Below, one piece after another: positions 18,151 through 26,239 of a stretch of 64,000 nucleotides of DNA. The stretch lies in contig NZ_JAGHKO010000001.1 in NCBI RefSeq assembly GCF_017742245.1, positions 1,765,061-1,829,060 of the forward strand. Reading direction: 5' to 3'. Position numbers and translations under genes: made by a program. This stretch comes from Niastella soli (GTDB lineage Bacteria; Bacteroidota; Bacteroidia; Chitinophagales; Chitinophagaceae). Numbering within the stretch: the first letter of the stretch is position 1; each line of letters opens with the position of its first letter. Below the pieces are notes generated by a model. It searched no databases, was not told the DNA's origin, and saw only the letters and a list, made by a program, of their open reading frames with translations.

Positions 18151-19104
18151 TTATTGCTCTACAGGCAGGTAATGCAGGCGAATTTCTTCGGTGAGGTCTT
18201 TCATCACATTATGAAGGGCTTCGGGCGATTCAATTGATACACTGTGGGTATACATCAACAGCCAGCGGCCAAAATACTCCAGCGAAGAAGTGACATAGTA
18301 CATAAGAACAAAGTCGTCTTTTACTTCTTCCCGAACATAACCATAATAATACTTTTGATTGCCGATGTGCCGGGCGGCAGCGCGGGTGAACCGGACACAC
18401 ACTTCCTGCAGTTCGCTATGATTGATCATGGTTTGCAGATATTCCCGCAGGGAGGGGTGTGATTCAGGGTCAAAGGTATTATCAAGAATTTGTAATTGCT
18501 GTATACGGCTTACCCTGAAATCGCGATAACCATTACGGAGTTTACACCAGCCGATCAGGTGCCAGGCCTGGCCATAGTGACATAAACCTATAGGTTCCAG
18601 GTTGCGTTCCGTTACGGCATCTTCACCCGATTGGTAACGGATATGAATTTCCCTTTTATCACCAAGGGCTTTTTGCAGTTCGGTAAGGTGGCGACCTGCT
18701 GAATCATCGGCCGGCAAACGCGACAAAACCGCAATGTTATCATTTAGCTGGTCCATGTGCTCCTTGTCGGTCGTGCGGAGCACCGCTTTGATCTTATATA
18801 AGGCAGCGTTGAAATGTTTCTTTATCGATTCATCAGTAAGATGTTCAGTGAGTTTAGAACCCAACAGCAGGGCAGAGGCTTCTTCCTGGGTGAACATTAC
18901 CGGTGGCAGGCGGTAGCCCTCCATAATGGTATAACCGCTTCCCGCCTCACCGATCACCGGCACACCACTTTCTTCCAATGCTTTAACATCGCGGTATACG
19001 GTACGTAAGCTGATGTTAAAACGATCGGCTACCTCCTGCGCAGTTACCCTTTTTTTACTTTGCAGGTGGGTGAGAATAGCATGAAGTCGGTCAATTCGGT
19101 TCAC
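18151..19104 (-). CDS. YafY-type HTH / WYL-domain transcriptional regulator
   Basis: 317 residues. An N-terminal winged helix (1-~60, RVTAQEVADRFNISLRTVYRDVKALEESGVPV) is followed by a WYL domain (~140-230) in which AWHLIGWCKLRNGYRDFRVSRI replaces the canonical WYL triad with WHL. WYL proteins sense nucleic-acid or nucleotide ligands. The DinB gene downstream on the same strand is a plausible target. A repeat-rich 230-bp gap separates the two. Confidence 0.88.
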   Translation of the reverse strand: MNRIDRLHAILTHLQSKKRVTAQEVADRFNISLRTVYRDVKALEESGVPVIGEAGSGYTIMEGYRLPPVMFTQEEASALLLGSKLTEHLTDESIKKHFNAALYKIKAVLRTTDKEHMDQLNDNIAVLSRLPADDSAGRHLTELQKALGDKREIHIRYQSGEDAVTERNLEPIGLCHYGQAWHLIGWCKLRNGYRDFRVSRIQQLQILDNTFDPESHPSLREYLQTMINHSELQEVCVRFTRAAARHIGNQKYYYGYVREEVKDDFVLMYYVTSSLEYFGRWLLMYTHSVSIESPEALHNVMKDLTEEIRLHYLPVEQ

Positions 19105-19152
19105 TAAAAGCTAAGGTTATTGATTGAATATGTTGGGTTTCAAGTTGTAAAT

Positions 19153-19243
19153 CGGCAGACGGCAGACGGCAGACGGCAGACGGCAGACGGCAGACGGCAG
19201 ACGGCAGACGGCAGACGGCAGACGGCAGACGGCAGACGGCAGA
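19153..19243. repeat. Perfect heptamer array, (CGGCAGA)13
   Basis: Thirteen perfect copies of CGGCAGA lie in the gap between the WYL gene and ispG, with no interruptions. Perfection suggests recent expansion by slippage. Confidence 0.95.
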
Positions 19244-19294
19244 AAATTTCCGGCGACGCAAGTTCGCGTATTAGTTTTATATAATCGCGAACCC

Positions 19295-19322
19295 TTTCAC
19301 GTTTCACGTTTGACGTTTCACG
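19295..19322. repeat. Heptamer array, TTTCACG (4 units), overlapping the ispG stop codon
   Basis: Units TTTCACG, TTTCACG, TTTGACG and TTTCACG, the complement of the GTGAAAC type. The ispG stop codon (19318-19320) lies inside the last unit. Confidence 0.85.
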
Positions 19323-21312
19323 CCTTCTCCACCCAGGCGTCGTTTTCTTTCAATAAATTAATCAATTCTTCCACTGCAATGGTGCTATCGACATTGCGTT
19401 TTACAATTTCTTTTCCTTTATACAAAGTGATCTTGCCAACACCACTGCCTACATAGCCAAAATCGGCATCGGCCATTTCTCCAGGACCGTTTACAATACA
19501 ACCCATGATAGCGATCTTAATGCCTTTCAGGTGATGGGTCATCGAACGGATCTTTGCAGTGGTTTCCTGTAAGTCGAACAGCGTACGGCCGCAGGAAGGG
19601 CATGAAATATATTCGGTTTTGGAAATACGGGTACGGGTGGCCTGTAAAATAGAAAAGGAGGTATTGTTGATGAACTGGTGATTGTTCTTTGTTTCCAGGT
19701 AAGTACGGCCACTTACTTTCTGGTTCTGGAGCTTTTCAGGTTCATTCATCAGCCAAACGCCATCGCCCATACCATCGAGTAGCAATGCGCCACTGTCTGT
19801 TGAGAAATGGATCAACTGCTCATCAATGGTGGTATCGTGACTTTCAACTGCCAGTATTACCGGGCAGGTAATGCCCTGGTTCACCAGTTCAATAATGTAA
19901 CGCCTTACCGATGGCATGGCGTGTGCGTTGGATGAATACAAACACAACACAACGGAATCATCATTACGAATTTCCTGTAACAGTTCCCCCGAAGCTGGTT
20001 CATTTACATCTACCGCAACAAAGTTCAGTAAGCCTGAATGATCGGTGCTTTTCAGGTACTCGGTTGATTGAAATAACGGATAATATTTCTCCTTGTCTGA
20101 TGCGTTTAACCAGGTAGCATGGTCGCAAATTACTTTCAGTGTGCCGGGCAATGCAAAGTCCAGTATTTTTTTACCGGTATACAGGTAATCTGCTGCTGCA
20201 TCAGCAATGGTGAACTTATCCGTTTCGGTGTTATAGGTATAGCCAATGGCCTGTAGATCTTCATGGCGGATGGTAGTTGCTTTCATAAAGTCTGCAACTA
20301 CTACGGGCACCTGTTTACCGCCAATATTCGAAACGGTGCCGGTGCTCCTTCTTGTGTATTCAAATGGAGAATAAGGGACTTTAATGATCTCCGGAATACC
20401 AGACTGTTTTTTCTCTAATTCCGATTGCCGATTTGTATAGCGCTTTACCAGGTCGCGGCAAACAGGAATTTCAAATTCAGGGTCTTCCGTTAATGACACG
20501 CGGATAGTATCGCCCAGTCCATCTTCCAGTAGAGTGCCAATACCGATGGCTGATTTTATTCTTCCATCCTCCCCGTCACCGGCTTCTGTTACTCCCAGGT
20601 GTAATGGATAACATTCACCAAACTCATCCATCATTACGTTCACCAGCAACCGGTAGGCCTGAACCATTACCTGGGGATTGCTGGCTTTCATACTCAGGAT
20701 GATATTGTGATAGCTTTCATGGCGGGCAATGCGCAGGAACTCCATAGCGCTTTCTACCATCCCCATGGGGGTATCCCCATACCGGCTCATGATGCGATCG
20801 CTAAGAGAACCGTGGTTGGTACCAATGCGCATGGCAGTGCCATATTCTTTACATATCTTCACCAGAGGGGTAAATCTTTCGCGAATACGATCAATCTCCT
20901 CGGCATATTCCGCGTCGGTATAATCTATTTGTTCAAACTTCTTTTTATCTACGTAATTGCCCGGGTTCACCCGAACTTTTTCAATGATGCGGGCCGCTAT
21001 TTCGGCTGCATTGGGAGTAAAATGAATATCAGCAATCAGCGGGGTCTTATACCCTCTTTTGTGCAGTTCGTTCTTTATATTCAATAAATTCTCAGCTTCT
21101 TTTTTGCTGGGTGCAGTAATACGCACCATTTCAGCACCAGCTTCTATACAACGGATACTTTGTTCCACCGTAGCGATGGTATCCATAGTATCGGTAGTGG
21201 TCATGGTTTGAACACGGATAGGGTTGAAGTTGCCAAGCAGCAAGTCTCCAATTCGTACTTCACGGGTTGCCAGGCGTTTATATTCTGTCAATGAGTCGCA
21301 GTAAAGCTGCAT
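19318..21312 (-). CDS. ispG: 4-hydroxy-3-methylbut-2-en-1-yl diphosphate synthase IspG (long form)
   Basis: 664 residues, the three-domain form found in Bacteroidota and plants. The TIM barrel (1-~290) contains RVQTMTTTDTMDT, VRVNPGN and LGVTEAGDGEDGRIKSAIGIGTLL. An insert domain spans ~300-555. The [4Fe-4S] domain has CPSCGRTLFDL and GCIVNGPGEMADADFGYVG with the three cluster cysteines. It performs the penultimate step of the MEP isoprenoid pathway. The TGA stop falls within a GTGAAAC repeat. Heptamer arrays flank the gene on both sides. Confidence 0.95.
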   Translation of the reverse strand: MQLYCDSLTEYKRLATREVRIGDLLLGNFNPIRVQTMTTTDTMDTIATVEQSIRCIEAGAEMVRITAPSKKEAENLLNIKNELHKRGYKTPLIADIHFTPNAAEIAARIIEKVRVNPGNYVDKKKFEQIDYTDAEYAEEIDRIRERFTPLVKICKEYGTAMRIGTNHGSLSDRIMSRYGDTPMGMVESAMEFLRIARHESYHNIILSMKASNPQVMVQAYRLLVNVMMDEFGECYPLHLGVTEAGDGEDGRIKSAIGIGTLLEDGLGDTIRVSLTEDPEFEIPVCRDLVKRYTNRQSELEKKQSGIPEIIKVPYSPFEYTRRSTGTVSNIGGKQVPVVVADFMKATTIRHEDLQAIGYTYNTETDKFTIADAAADYLYTGKKILDFALPGTLKVICDHATWLNASDKEKYYPLFQSTEYLKSTDHSGLLNFVAVDVNEPASGELLQEIRNDDSVVLCLYSSNAHAMPSVRRYIIELVNQGITCPVILAVESHDTTIDEQLIHFSTDSGALLLDGMGDGVWLMNEPEKLQNQKVSGRTYLETKNNHQFINNTSFSILQATRTRISKTEYISCPSCGRTLFDLQETTAKIRSMTHHLKGIKIAIMGCIVNGPGEMADADFGYVGSGVGKITLYKGKEIVKRNVDSTIAVEELINLLKENDAWVEKA

Positions 21313-21380
21313 TGTATAAATTCAGATTTAAGGTGATTGCCAGTTAAATACGGGCAAATTGACTGCGAAATTACGAAATC

Positions 21381-21408
21381 GTGAAACGGCAAACGTGAAA
21401 CGGCAAAG
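21381..21408. repeat. Composite heptamer array alternating GTGAAAC and GGCAAAC
   Basis: GTGAAAC GGCAAAC GTGAAAC GGCAAAG. Two heptamer families are interleaved in one phase, so they appear to be part of one 7-bp-periodic repeat system. Confidence 0.8.
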
Positions 21409-21465
21409 AATTAACCAAATGGAAAGGCAATGGGAATGGGCAATGGGCAATAGGGAAATACAAGT

Positions 21466-21591
21466 CGGCAAACGGCAGACGGCAAACGGCAAACGGCAGA
21501 CGGCAGACGGCAAACGGCAGACGGCAGACGGCAAACGGCAGACGGCAGACGGCAAACGGCAGACGGCAGACGGCAGACGGCAGACGGCAGA
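21466..21591. repeat. Heptamer array, 18 units of CGGCARA
   Basis: Eighteen 7-bp units, each CGGCAAA (A) or CGGCAGA (G), in the order A G A A G G A G G A G G A G G G G G. The A-G-G periodicity shows higher-order 21-bp duplication. It lies upstream of ispG, preceded at 21426-21455 by GGCAATG-type units. Confidence 0.95.
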
Positions 21592-21597
21592 CGTTTA

Positions 21598-21644
21598 TGG
21601 AATACAATAGGATGCTCCACGCTGCGCGTTTCGCGGTCAAAAAG
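21598..21644. repeat. Dispersed ~45-bp repeat, copy also at 52743-52785
   Basis: GGAATACA, then GGATGCTCCACGCTGCGCGT and TCGCGGTCAA are shared almost identically with the segment at 52743-52785. Both copies sit beside other repeat families. Confidence 0.7.
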
Positions 21645-21663
21645 GCAGTAGGCGACTCACCGA

Positions 21664-22293
21664 TTACCAATCTTTTTCAGGCTGGGTTACTGAGCGGGCG
21701 CGGTTTTCCTGCATTTTTCGCTGAACGTCCTGTTCTTTTTGTTCAAGCGATTTCAGGTATTGTTCAATCTTTCTTTTATCCAGCTTGTTATTCTCGGGTT
21801 TTTGTTTTTGTTGTTTCTGCTGCTGTTGTTTTTGCTGTTGCTGCTGGGATTGATTTTGCTTCTTCTGTTCTGTTAATGCTTTTTGCAGGTTAAAGCGGGC
21901 GTCTTCGTCGGTGGGATCGAGTTTTAAAGCATTCTTGTAGGCATCAATGCTTTCCTGTAGCTTTTGTTGCTTTGTTAATGATACGCCCTTATTGTAATAT
22001 CCTTTTTCCTTGTATTTATTTTCAGTGGTATTCTCTATCAGTTCATCGTACGATTTTTCTGCATCGGGCATATTGCCGGTGCGGAAACGCGCATTGGCGA
22101 GGTTATACCGGGCGGTTAAATTTTTGGGGTTCTGTTCTACTGCTTTTTGATAGGCAGGCAATGATTTTTCAAATTGCCGGTTGTGATATAATTTATTACC
22201 CTCGCGAATGGCGGCATTCTCATCCTGCGCTTTTACCAGTACAGGTAACAATAGCAACAATGGCATTAGCGATATGTAGAAGAGTTTTTTCAA
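21664..22293 (-). CDS. TPR protein of the Bat (aerotolerance) group, BatC-like
   Basis: 209 residues: a signal peptide (MKKLFYISLMPLLLLLPVLVKAQ), three to four tetratricopeptide repeats (~30-140: AIREGNKLYHNRQFEKSLPAYQKAVEQNPKN and KGYYNKGVSLTKQQKLQESIDAYKNALKLDPTD), then a Gln/Lys-rich low-complexity stretch (~143-172) and a short charged coil. It overlaps the upstream VWA gene by 4 bp (ATGA), so the two are translationally coupled. The role is inferred to be periplasmic scaffolding. Confidence 0.82.
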   Translation of the reverse strand: MKKLFYISLMPLLLLLPVLVKAQDENAAIREGNKLYHNRQFEKSLPAYQKAVEQNPKNLTARYNLANARFRTGNMPDAEKSYDELIENTTENKYKEKGYYNKGVSLTKQQKLQESIDAYKNALKLDPTDEDARFNLQKALTEQKKQNQSQQQQQKQQQQKQQKQKPENNKLDKRKIEQYLKSLEQKEQDVQRKMQENRARSVTQPEKDW

Positions 22294-23288
22294 GCTGCTT
22301 TTAATTTCCGTTCAGGTAAAAAGAATTCTATCAACAGGAATACCAAGGCAATGGCCAGAAACCATTGAAAATAACTTTTATAATCCCTGAATGAATTATC
22401 ATCCAGGATGTTGGATTCAATGGTTTCTAATTGTTTGGTGATGGTGTCTACTGCGGCATCCACATCATCCAGTTTCACATACACGCCTTTGGTAGCAGCG
22501 GCCAGTTGCTGTAATTCGGGTTCATTCAGTTTTGATACAACGGTATTTCCGGCTGCATCTTTTTTGTATTCGTTGGTGGCGGGGTCCATAATGGGAGCGC
22601 CTTCTGCCGAACCAATACCAATAGTATTGATCATTACACCATCCTGGGCCAGTTGTTGTGCCAGGGGAACGGCCTGTGGGTCGTGGTCTTCACCATCGGT
22701 GATCAATACTATTGATTTAAACTTTCTTTCCTTACTATTAAAAGCCGAATTACTGGCGCGTAATGCTTCTGAGATCACAGTACCCTGGGTAGGTACTACC
22801 TGCGGACCAGCCTGCTGAATATACATACGGGCTGCACTGTGATCGGTGGTCAATGGCATTTGCAAATAAGCCCTGCCGGCAAACAGTACCAGGGCTACCC
22901 GGTCGTTGGGCAGTTGATCCATTAACTTATATACCAACTGGCGAGCCCTCTCCAGGCGGTTTGGTTTTATATCTTCTGCCAGCATGCTTTTACTAACATC
23001 GATGGCAATCGCTACATCTACCCCTTTGCGTTGTACATTGTCCATAGCGCCTGGCTTTTGCAGGTTGGCTGCGGCAATAATAACGGCGGTAAGAGCCACG
23101 GCGAAAAACACGAACCTCAGTAAAAAATTAGTGGGCGAATAATTGGCAATAAGGGCCTGGACGAGATTAGCGTCCCCGATCTTTTTGATGGTATTTTTTT
23201 TCCAGTACATTAACTGAAAATACAATGCTACCAAGAGGGGAATGGCGGCCAGGGCGGTGAGGTACTCGATATGTTGAAAACGAAACAC
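22290..23288 (-). CDS. batB: BatB-like VWA-domain membrane protein
   Basis: 332 residues. Two N-terminal membrane segments are followed by a von Willebrand A domain with the complete MIDAS motif DVSKS (in VAIAIDVSKSMLAED) and further LITDGEDHD. A C-terminal membrane helix (FQWFLAIALVFLLIEFFL) precedes the end. BatA-E gene sets usually follow a MoxR ATPase. Here only BatB and BatC are visible, with no MoxR or BatA within the 265 bp upstream. Confidence 0.88.
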   Translation of the reverse strand: MFRFQHIEYLTALAAIPLLVALYFQLMYWKKNTIKKIGDANLVQALIANYSPTNFLLRFVFFAVALTAVIIAAANLQKPGAMDNVQRKGVDVAIAIDVSKSMLAEDIKPNRLERARQLVYKLMDQLPNDRVALVLFAGRAYLQMPLTTDHSAARMYIQQAGPQVVPTQGTVISEALRASNSAFNSKERKFKSIVLITDGEDHDPQAVPLAQQLAQDGVMINTIGIGSAEGAPIMDPATNEYKKDAAGNTVVSKLNEPELQQLAAATKGVYVKLDDVDAAVDTITKQLETIESNILDDNSFRDYKSYFQWFLAIALVFLLIEFFLPERKLKAA

Positions 23289-23454
23289 GATAGTTAATGT
23301 GATAATTTACTAATTAGCTAATGTGCTAATTAGTTGGCGAATAAATGCAAGATTTAGACCAAATTAGCAATTATCTAAATTTAAGTATTAATGCTTTAAA
23401 TTGTTAGTTAAAGTACTTCGTATAATTAACAAATTCAAACTATTGCTTTAAAAA

Positions 23455-23497
23455 ATATGCCGCCAGCACGCAAAGCGCAGGCGGCATTTATTTTTTA
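23455..23497. terminator. Bidirectional terminator between batB and the beta-lactamase-like gene
   Basis: ATGCCGCC (23457-23464) pairs with GGCGGCAT (23480-23487), with an additional inner GC pairing. T-runs occur on both strands. A degenerate GCC/GGC-rich repeat follows at 23499-23537. Confidence 0.75.
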
Positions 23498-23552
23498 TCA
23501 TCCGCCTTCTCCGCCGGTTGGCGGCTATGGCGGACATGCATTAGCCAATTAG

Positions 23553-24377
23553 TTATTTCTTCCCTTCAAAGAAGCCATATTCTTTCAGGATCTGCTTCAA
23601 CAGGTTTATTCTGATAGATTTGAAATCGATATTAGGGTCGGGTGATTCTACCTGTAGTACAAAAAAGTAAGGGTGTTTATTTTCTTCTATCCAGCCTACT
23701 ATCCAGCCGAGCTGGTTGCCCTGTGGTGTCGTATTCCAGCCTGTTTTATAACTCAGTTTGTAGTTGGAATTGTCTTCCCACAACATCATACTGCGTACAA
23801 TGCGTTGTGATCTTTTTTGAAAAGGCAGTTGGTCGAAGTATAATTTCTTTACCAGTCCTAATTCTTCATCGGCGGTTACTTTGGCGGAATTATCGAGCCA
23901 GAAGGTATCGAGGTTGTTCTTTATTTTAAAGGTATCGCGCCGGCGTGCATACCCCAGGGTATCTATCCAGTGTTGCATTTTGGTTTGGCCAATACGGCGG
24001 GCCAGTTCCTGGTACCATGGTGGGCAGGAAATGCGGAAGGCATCCCACATGGTCATGTCGCGGTTGCACTCGGTGCGTGGGCGGTTAACGCTGTCCCATT
24101 TAAAAACGGTATTGGTATCTGCTACTATTCCTTCTTCCAACCCAATGAGGGAGTTAACGATCTTGAAGGTAGAGGCGGGGGTATACACACTGTCGCTAAA
24201 CCGCGGCAGGTTATAAATGGAAAAGTGCCCCTGTCCATTATCGAAAAGGCCAAAGCAGCCAGTAACTTTATTTTGGTCGAAATATTTTTTCAGGCTGTTA
24301 TCAACAGTTACATTATTGGGTGAGCAGGCGGCTAAGGTTAGGGAAACTAAAAAGCCGGCTGTGATCCATTTAAGCAT
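23553..24377 (-). CDS. Class D (OXA-type) beta-lactamase-like lipoprotein with altered active-site motifs
   Basis: 274 residues. A lipobox LAAC places acylated Cys18 at the start of the mature chain. The serine motif STFK (69-72), FWL (159-161) and KTG (211-213) are present. The second motif, normally SxV, reads SCP (117-119), and the YxN motif reads YAR (143-145). The fold and nucleophile are therefore OXA-like, but the residues around the carbamylated lysine and in the YxN loop differ from resistance enzymes. Activity on beta-lactams is uncertain; a sensor or penicillin-binding role is possible. ATG 24377 was chosen for its signal peptide. Confidence 0.82.
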   Translation of the reverse strand: MLKWITAGFLVSLTLAACSPNNVTVDNSLKKYFDQNKVTGCFGLFDNGQGHFSIYNLPRFSDSVYTPASTFKIVNSLIGLEEGIVADTNTVFKWDSVNRPRTECNRDMTMWDAFRISCPPWYQELARRIGQTKMQHWIDTLGYARRRDTFKIKNNLDTFWLDNSAKVTADEELGLVKKLYFDQLPFQKRSQRIVRSMMLWEDNSNYKLSYKTGWNTTPQGNQLGWIVGWIEENKHPYFFVLQVESPDPNIDFKSIRINLLKQILKEYGFFEGKK

Positions 24378-24429
24378 AGTGGAAATTTGCGCAAAAGTAA
24401 GGCAAACGGGCAAGTTCATTAGTTATTAA

Positions 24430-24490
24430 GTTATTTAGTTTTAGAACCTAAAAACTAAATAACTCAAGAACTTAATAACCTAATAACCAG
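24430..24490. repeat. Low-complexity inverted AT-rich repeat
   Basis: Stuttered AGTTATTAAG/CTTAATAACC units form an imperfect inverted repeat upstream of the beta-lactamase-like gene and downstream of trehalase. It may act as a weak terminator. Confidence 0.4.
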
Positions 24491-24505
24491 GAACTGGCTG
24501 CCATT

Positions 24506-26080
24506 TTATTTCGGGAGACCAAACTTATTGATAAGTGCTAATAGTACTCCATTGGTCCATCCAAAACCATCCTGAGAGGGGTATTCGCCACCGCCGGCTT
24601 CCAGGTTCAGGTCAACCACATTGTATTTTTCCATCAACTTGCCGGTCCTTTTAAACACCTCCACATTCAATTTGATCCAGCGTTCGGCTATATCGCGTGC
24701 CAATTCGCGTTGGCCGCAACGGTCAAGCCCCCAAATGGTCATCCATTCCAGGGGCGCCCAGCCATTGGGCGCGTCCCATTGCTGACCGGTGTTAAAGGGA
24801 GAAGCTGTTACACCACCGGGTTGTAATAGTTTTGACTTTATCTGTTCTGCTGCCTGACGGGCCAGCAGGCTCATATAATCCAGGTTTTTTGTGTACAGGC
24901 AAAATGGATACATTCCTGCGGGTGTAACCACATCCGAGATTTTACGGGTCCTGAAGTTATAATCGGTATAATATTTCAGGGTTTTGTTCCAGCAATATTT
25001 ATCAATGGCCACTCTTCTTCTTTCGGCCTTGCGGGCATAGTCGGCAGCTGCATTTGCATCGTGGGCCATAAATTTACATTTTGACAGTACGGTTTCCAGC
25101 TCATATAATAAACTGTTCAGGTCAACGGGCACCATATCGATAACAGCGATGGTAGTAAGGTTCTTTTTGTCTTTGAACCAGCGGCTGCTGAAGTCGATGC
25201 CGCTTTCGGCGCCGGCCCGCAGGTTGGTATACATCTCTTTTACATCCCGACCCGATCTCCTGGCAATTTCTACATCTTCTTTATAACCTTCCTGGCGGGG
25301 GGAAGGGTAGTCGTCCCAATAGCGGTTTAAAACAAGGGTGTCATTTAATTTAACCACCCTTCTAAATGCCTGTCCGGTCTTTAATTTGGCGGCGCCTTCC
25401 ATCCAGAAGGCGTATTCTTTTTCCAGCGCAGGCATAAACGTTAGGTAGGTGCTGTCGCTTTTAATATTGGCCAGCAGGTCTACCATCAAAGCAAAAAATG
25501 GTGGCTGCGAGCGACTGAGGTAATACGTTCTGTTGCCATTGGGAATATGGCCATAAATATCTATCATCCAGGCAAAGTTCTTTACCATGTTCTCTATCAT
25601 TTCACCTTCGCCGCTGGCCATCAGGCCCAGCATGGTAAAATAGCTGTCCCAGTAGTATACTTCCCTAAAGCGGCCGCCGGGTACTATATATGGGTTAGGC
25701 AAAGGCAGTAATGAACTACCTATAACAACCGTATCGGGGATACGGCGCAGTACCCCCCACAGGTTTTTGATATGCATCACCACATCCTTTTCCTGGGTAA
25801 TATAGTTGAGTTGCGGCGTATGCGGCATTTCAAAATTGTTCTGTACAAACTGTTTCAGATCAAATTTTGGCGTGCCTTTTTGCTGGTTGTACTCGGCTAC
25901 TATATTCTTCGGATTTTTCTTTGGCACGCAGTCAACAAAAGTTTTTCCATCGGGAAATACTTTACCCATTTGCACATCACGGAATAAATCGCCATAAATT
26001 TTATCGGGAGTGGCTGGCGGTTGTGCATTCGTACTTACAAACTGCCAGCTGATGAGCAGGCACAGAAAGAATTTTTTCAT
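24506..26080 (-). CDS. treA: Alpha,alpha-trehalase (GH37)
   Basis: 524 residues with a signal peptide (MKKFFLCLLISWQFVSTNAQ). Trehalase signature 1 (PGGRFREVYYWDSYF) and signature 2 (QWDAPNGWAPLEW) are intact, as is the Gly-rich GGGEYPSQDGFGWTNGV near the C-terminus. It hydrolyses trehalose to glucose in the periplasm. ATG 26080 was preferred over a TTG two codons earlier. No trehalose transporter or synthase is nearby. Confidence 0.95.
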   Translation of the reverse strand: MKKFFLCLLISWQFVSTNAQPPATPDKIYGDLFRDVQMGKVFPDGKTFVDCVPKKNPKNIVAEYNQQKGTPKFDLKQFVQNNFEMPHTPQLNYITQEKDVVMHIKNLWGVLRRIPDTVVIGSSLLPLPNPYIVPGGRFREVYYWDSYFTMLGLMASGEGEMIENMVKNFAWMIDIYGHIPNGNRTYYLSRSQPPFFALMVDLLANIKSDSTYLTFMPALEKEYAFWMEGAAKLKTGQAFRRVVKLNDTLVLNRYWDDYPSPRQEGYKEDVEIARRSGRDVKEMYTNLRAGAESGIDFSSRWFKDKKNLTTIAVIDMVPVDLNSLLYELETVLSKCKFMAHDANAAADYARKAERRRVAIDKYCWNKTLKYYTDYNFRTRKISDVVTPAGMYPFCLYTKNLDYMSLLARQAAEQIKSKLLQPGGVTASPFNTGQQWDAPNGWAPLEWMTIWGLDRCGQRELARDIAERWIKLNVEVFKRTGKLMEKYNVVDLNLEAGGGEYPSQDGFGWTNGVLLALINKFGLPK

Positions 26081-26149
26081 CTGCAAATATTTATTTCCCC
26101 CTGATCAGATGAATATTGACCAGGTTATTCCTATATCAAATGTAATAAA

Positions 26150-26182
26150 TAAAAAACCGTTCCGAAGAATCGGAACGGTGAC
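26150..26182 (-). terminator. Intrinsic terminator for the TonB-receptor operon
   Basis: ACCGTTCCG/CGGAACGGT forms a 9-bp stem with a 6-nt loop. On the minus strand it is followed by TTTTTT. It ends the operon 33672-26240. Confidence 0.85.
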
Positions 26183-26239
26183 GTTTGACTTCTATTTATG
26201 CTCTCAAAAAAAAAGATTGATCGTTTTTATTTTCGGCGC

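Noticed and set aside
19153..21591. Possible CRISPR array
   Set aside because: Units are 7 bp with no spacers and no cas genes nearby.
21328..21670. Several overlapping open frames in the heptamer region, on both strands
   Set aside because: They only translate CGGCARA and GGCAATG repeats; a 7-bp unit without stops keeps all frames open.
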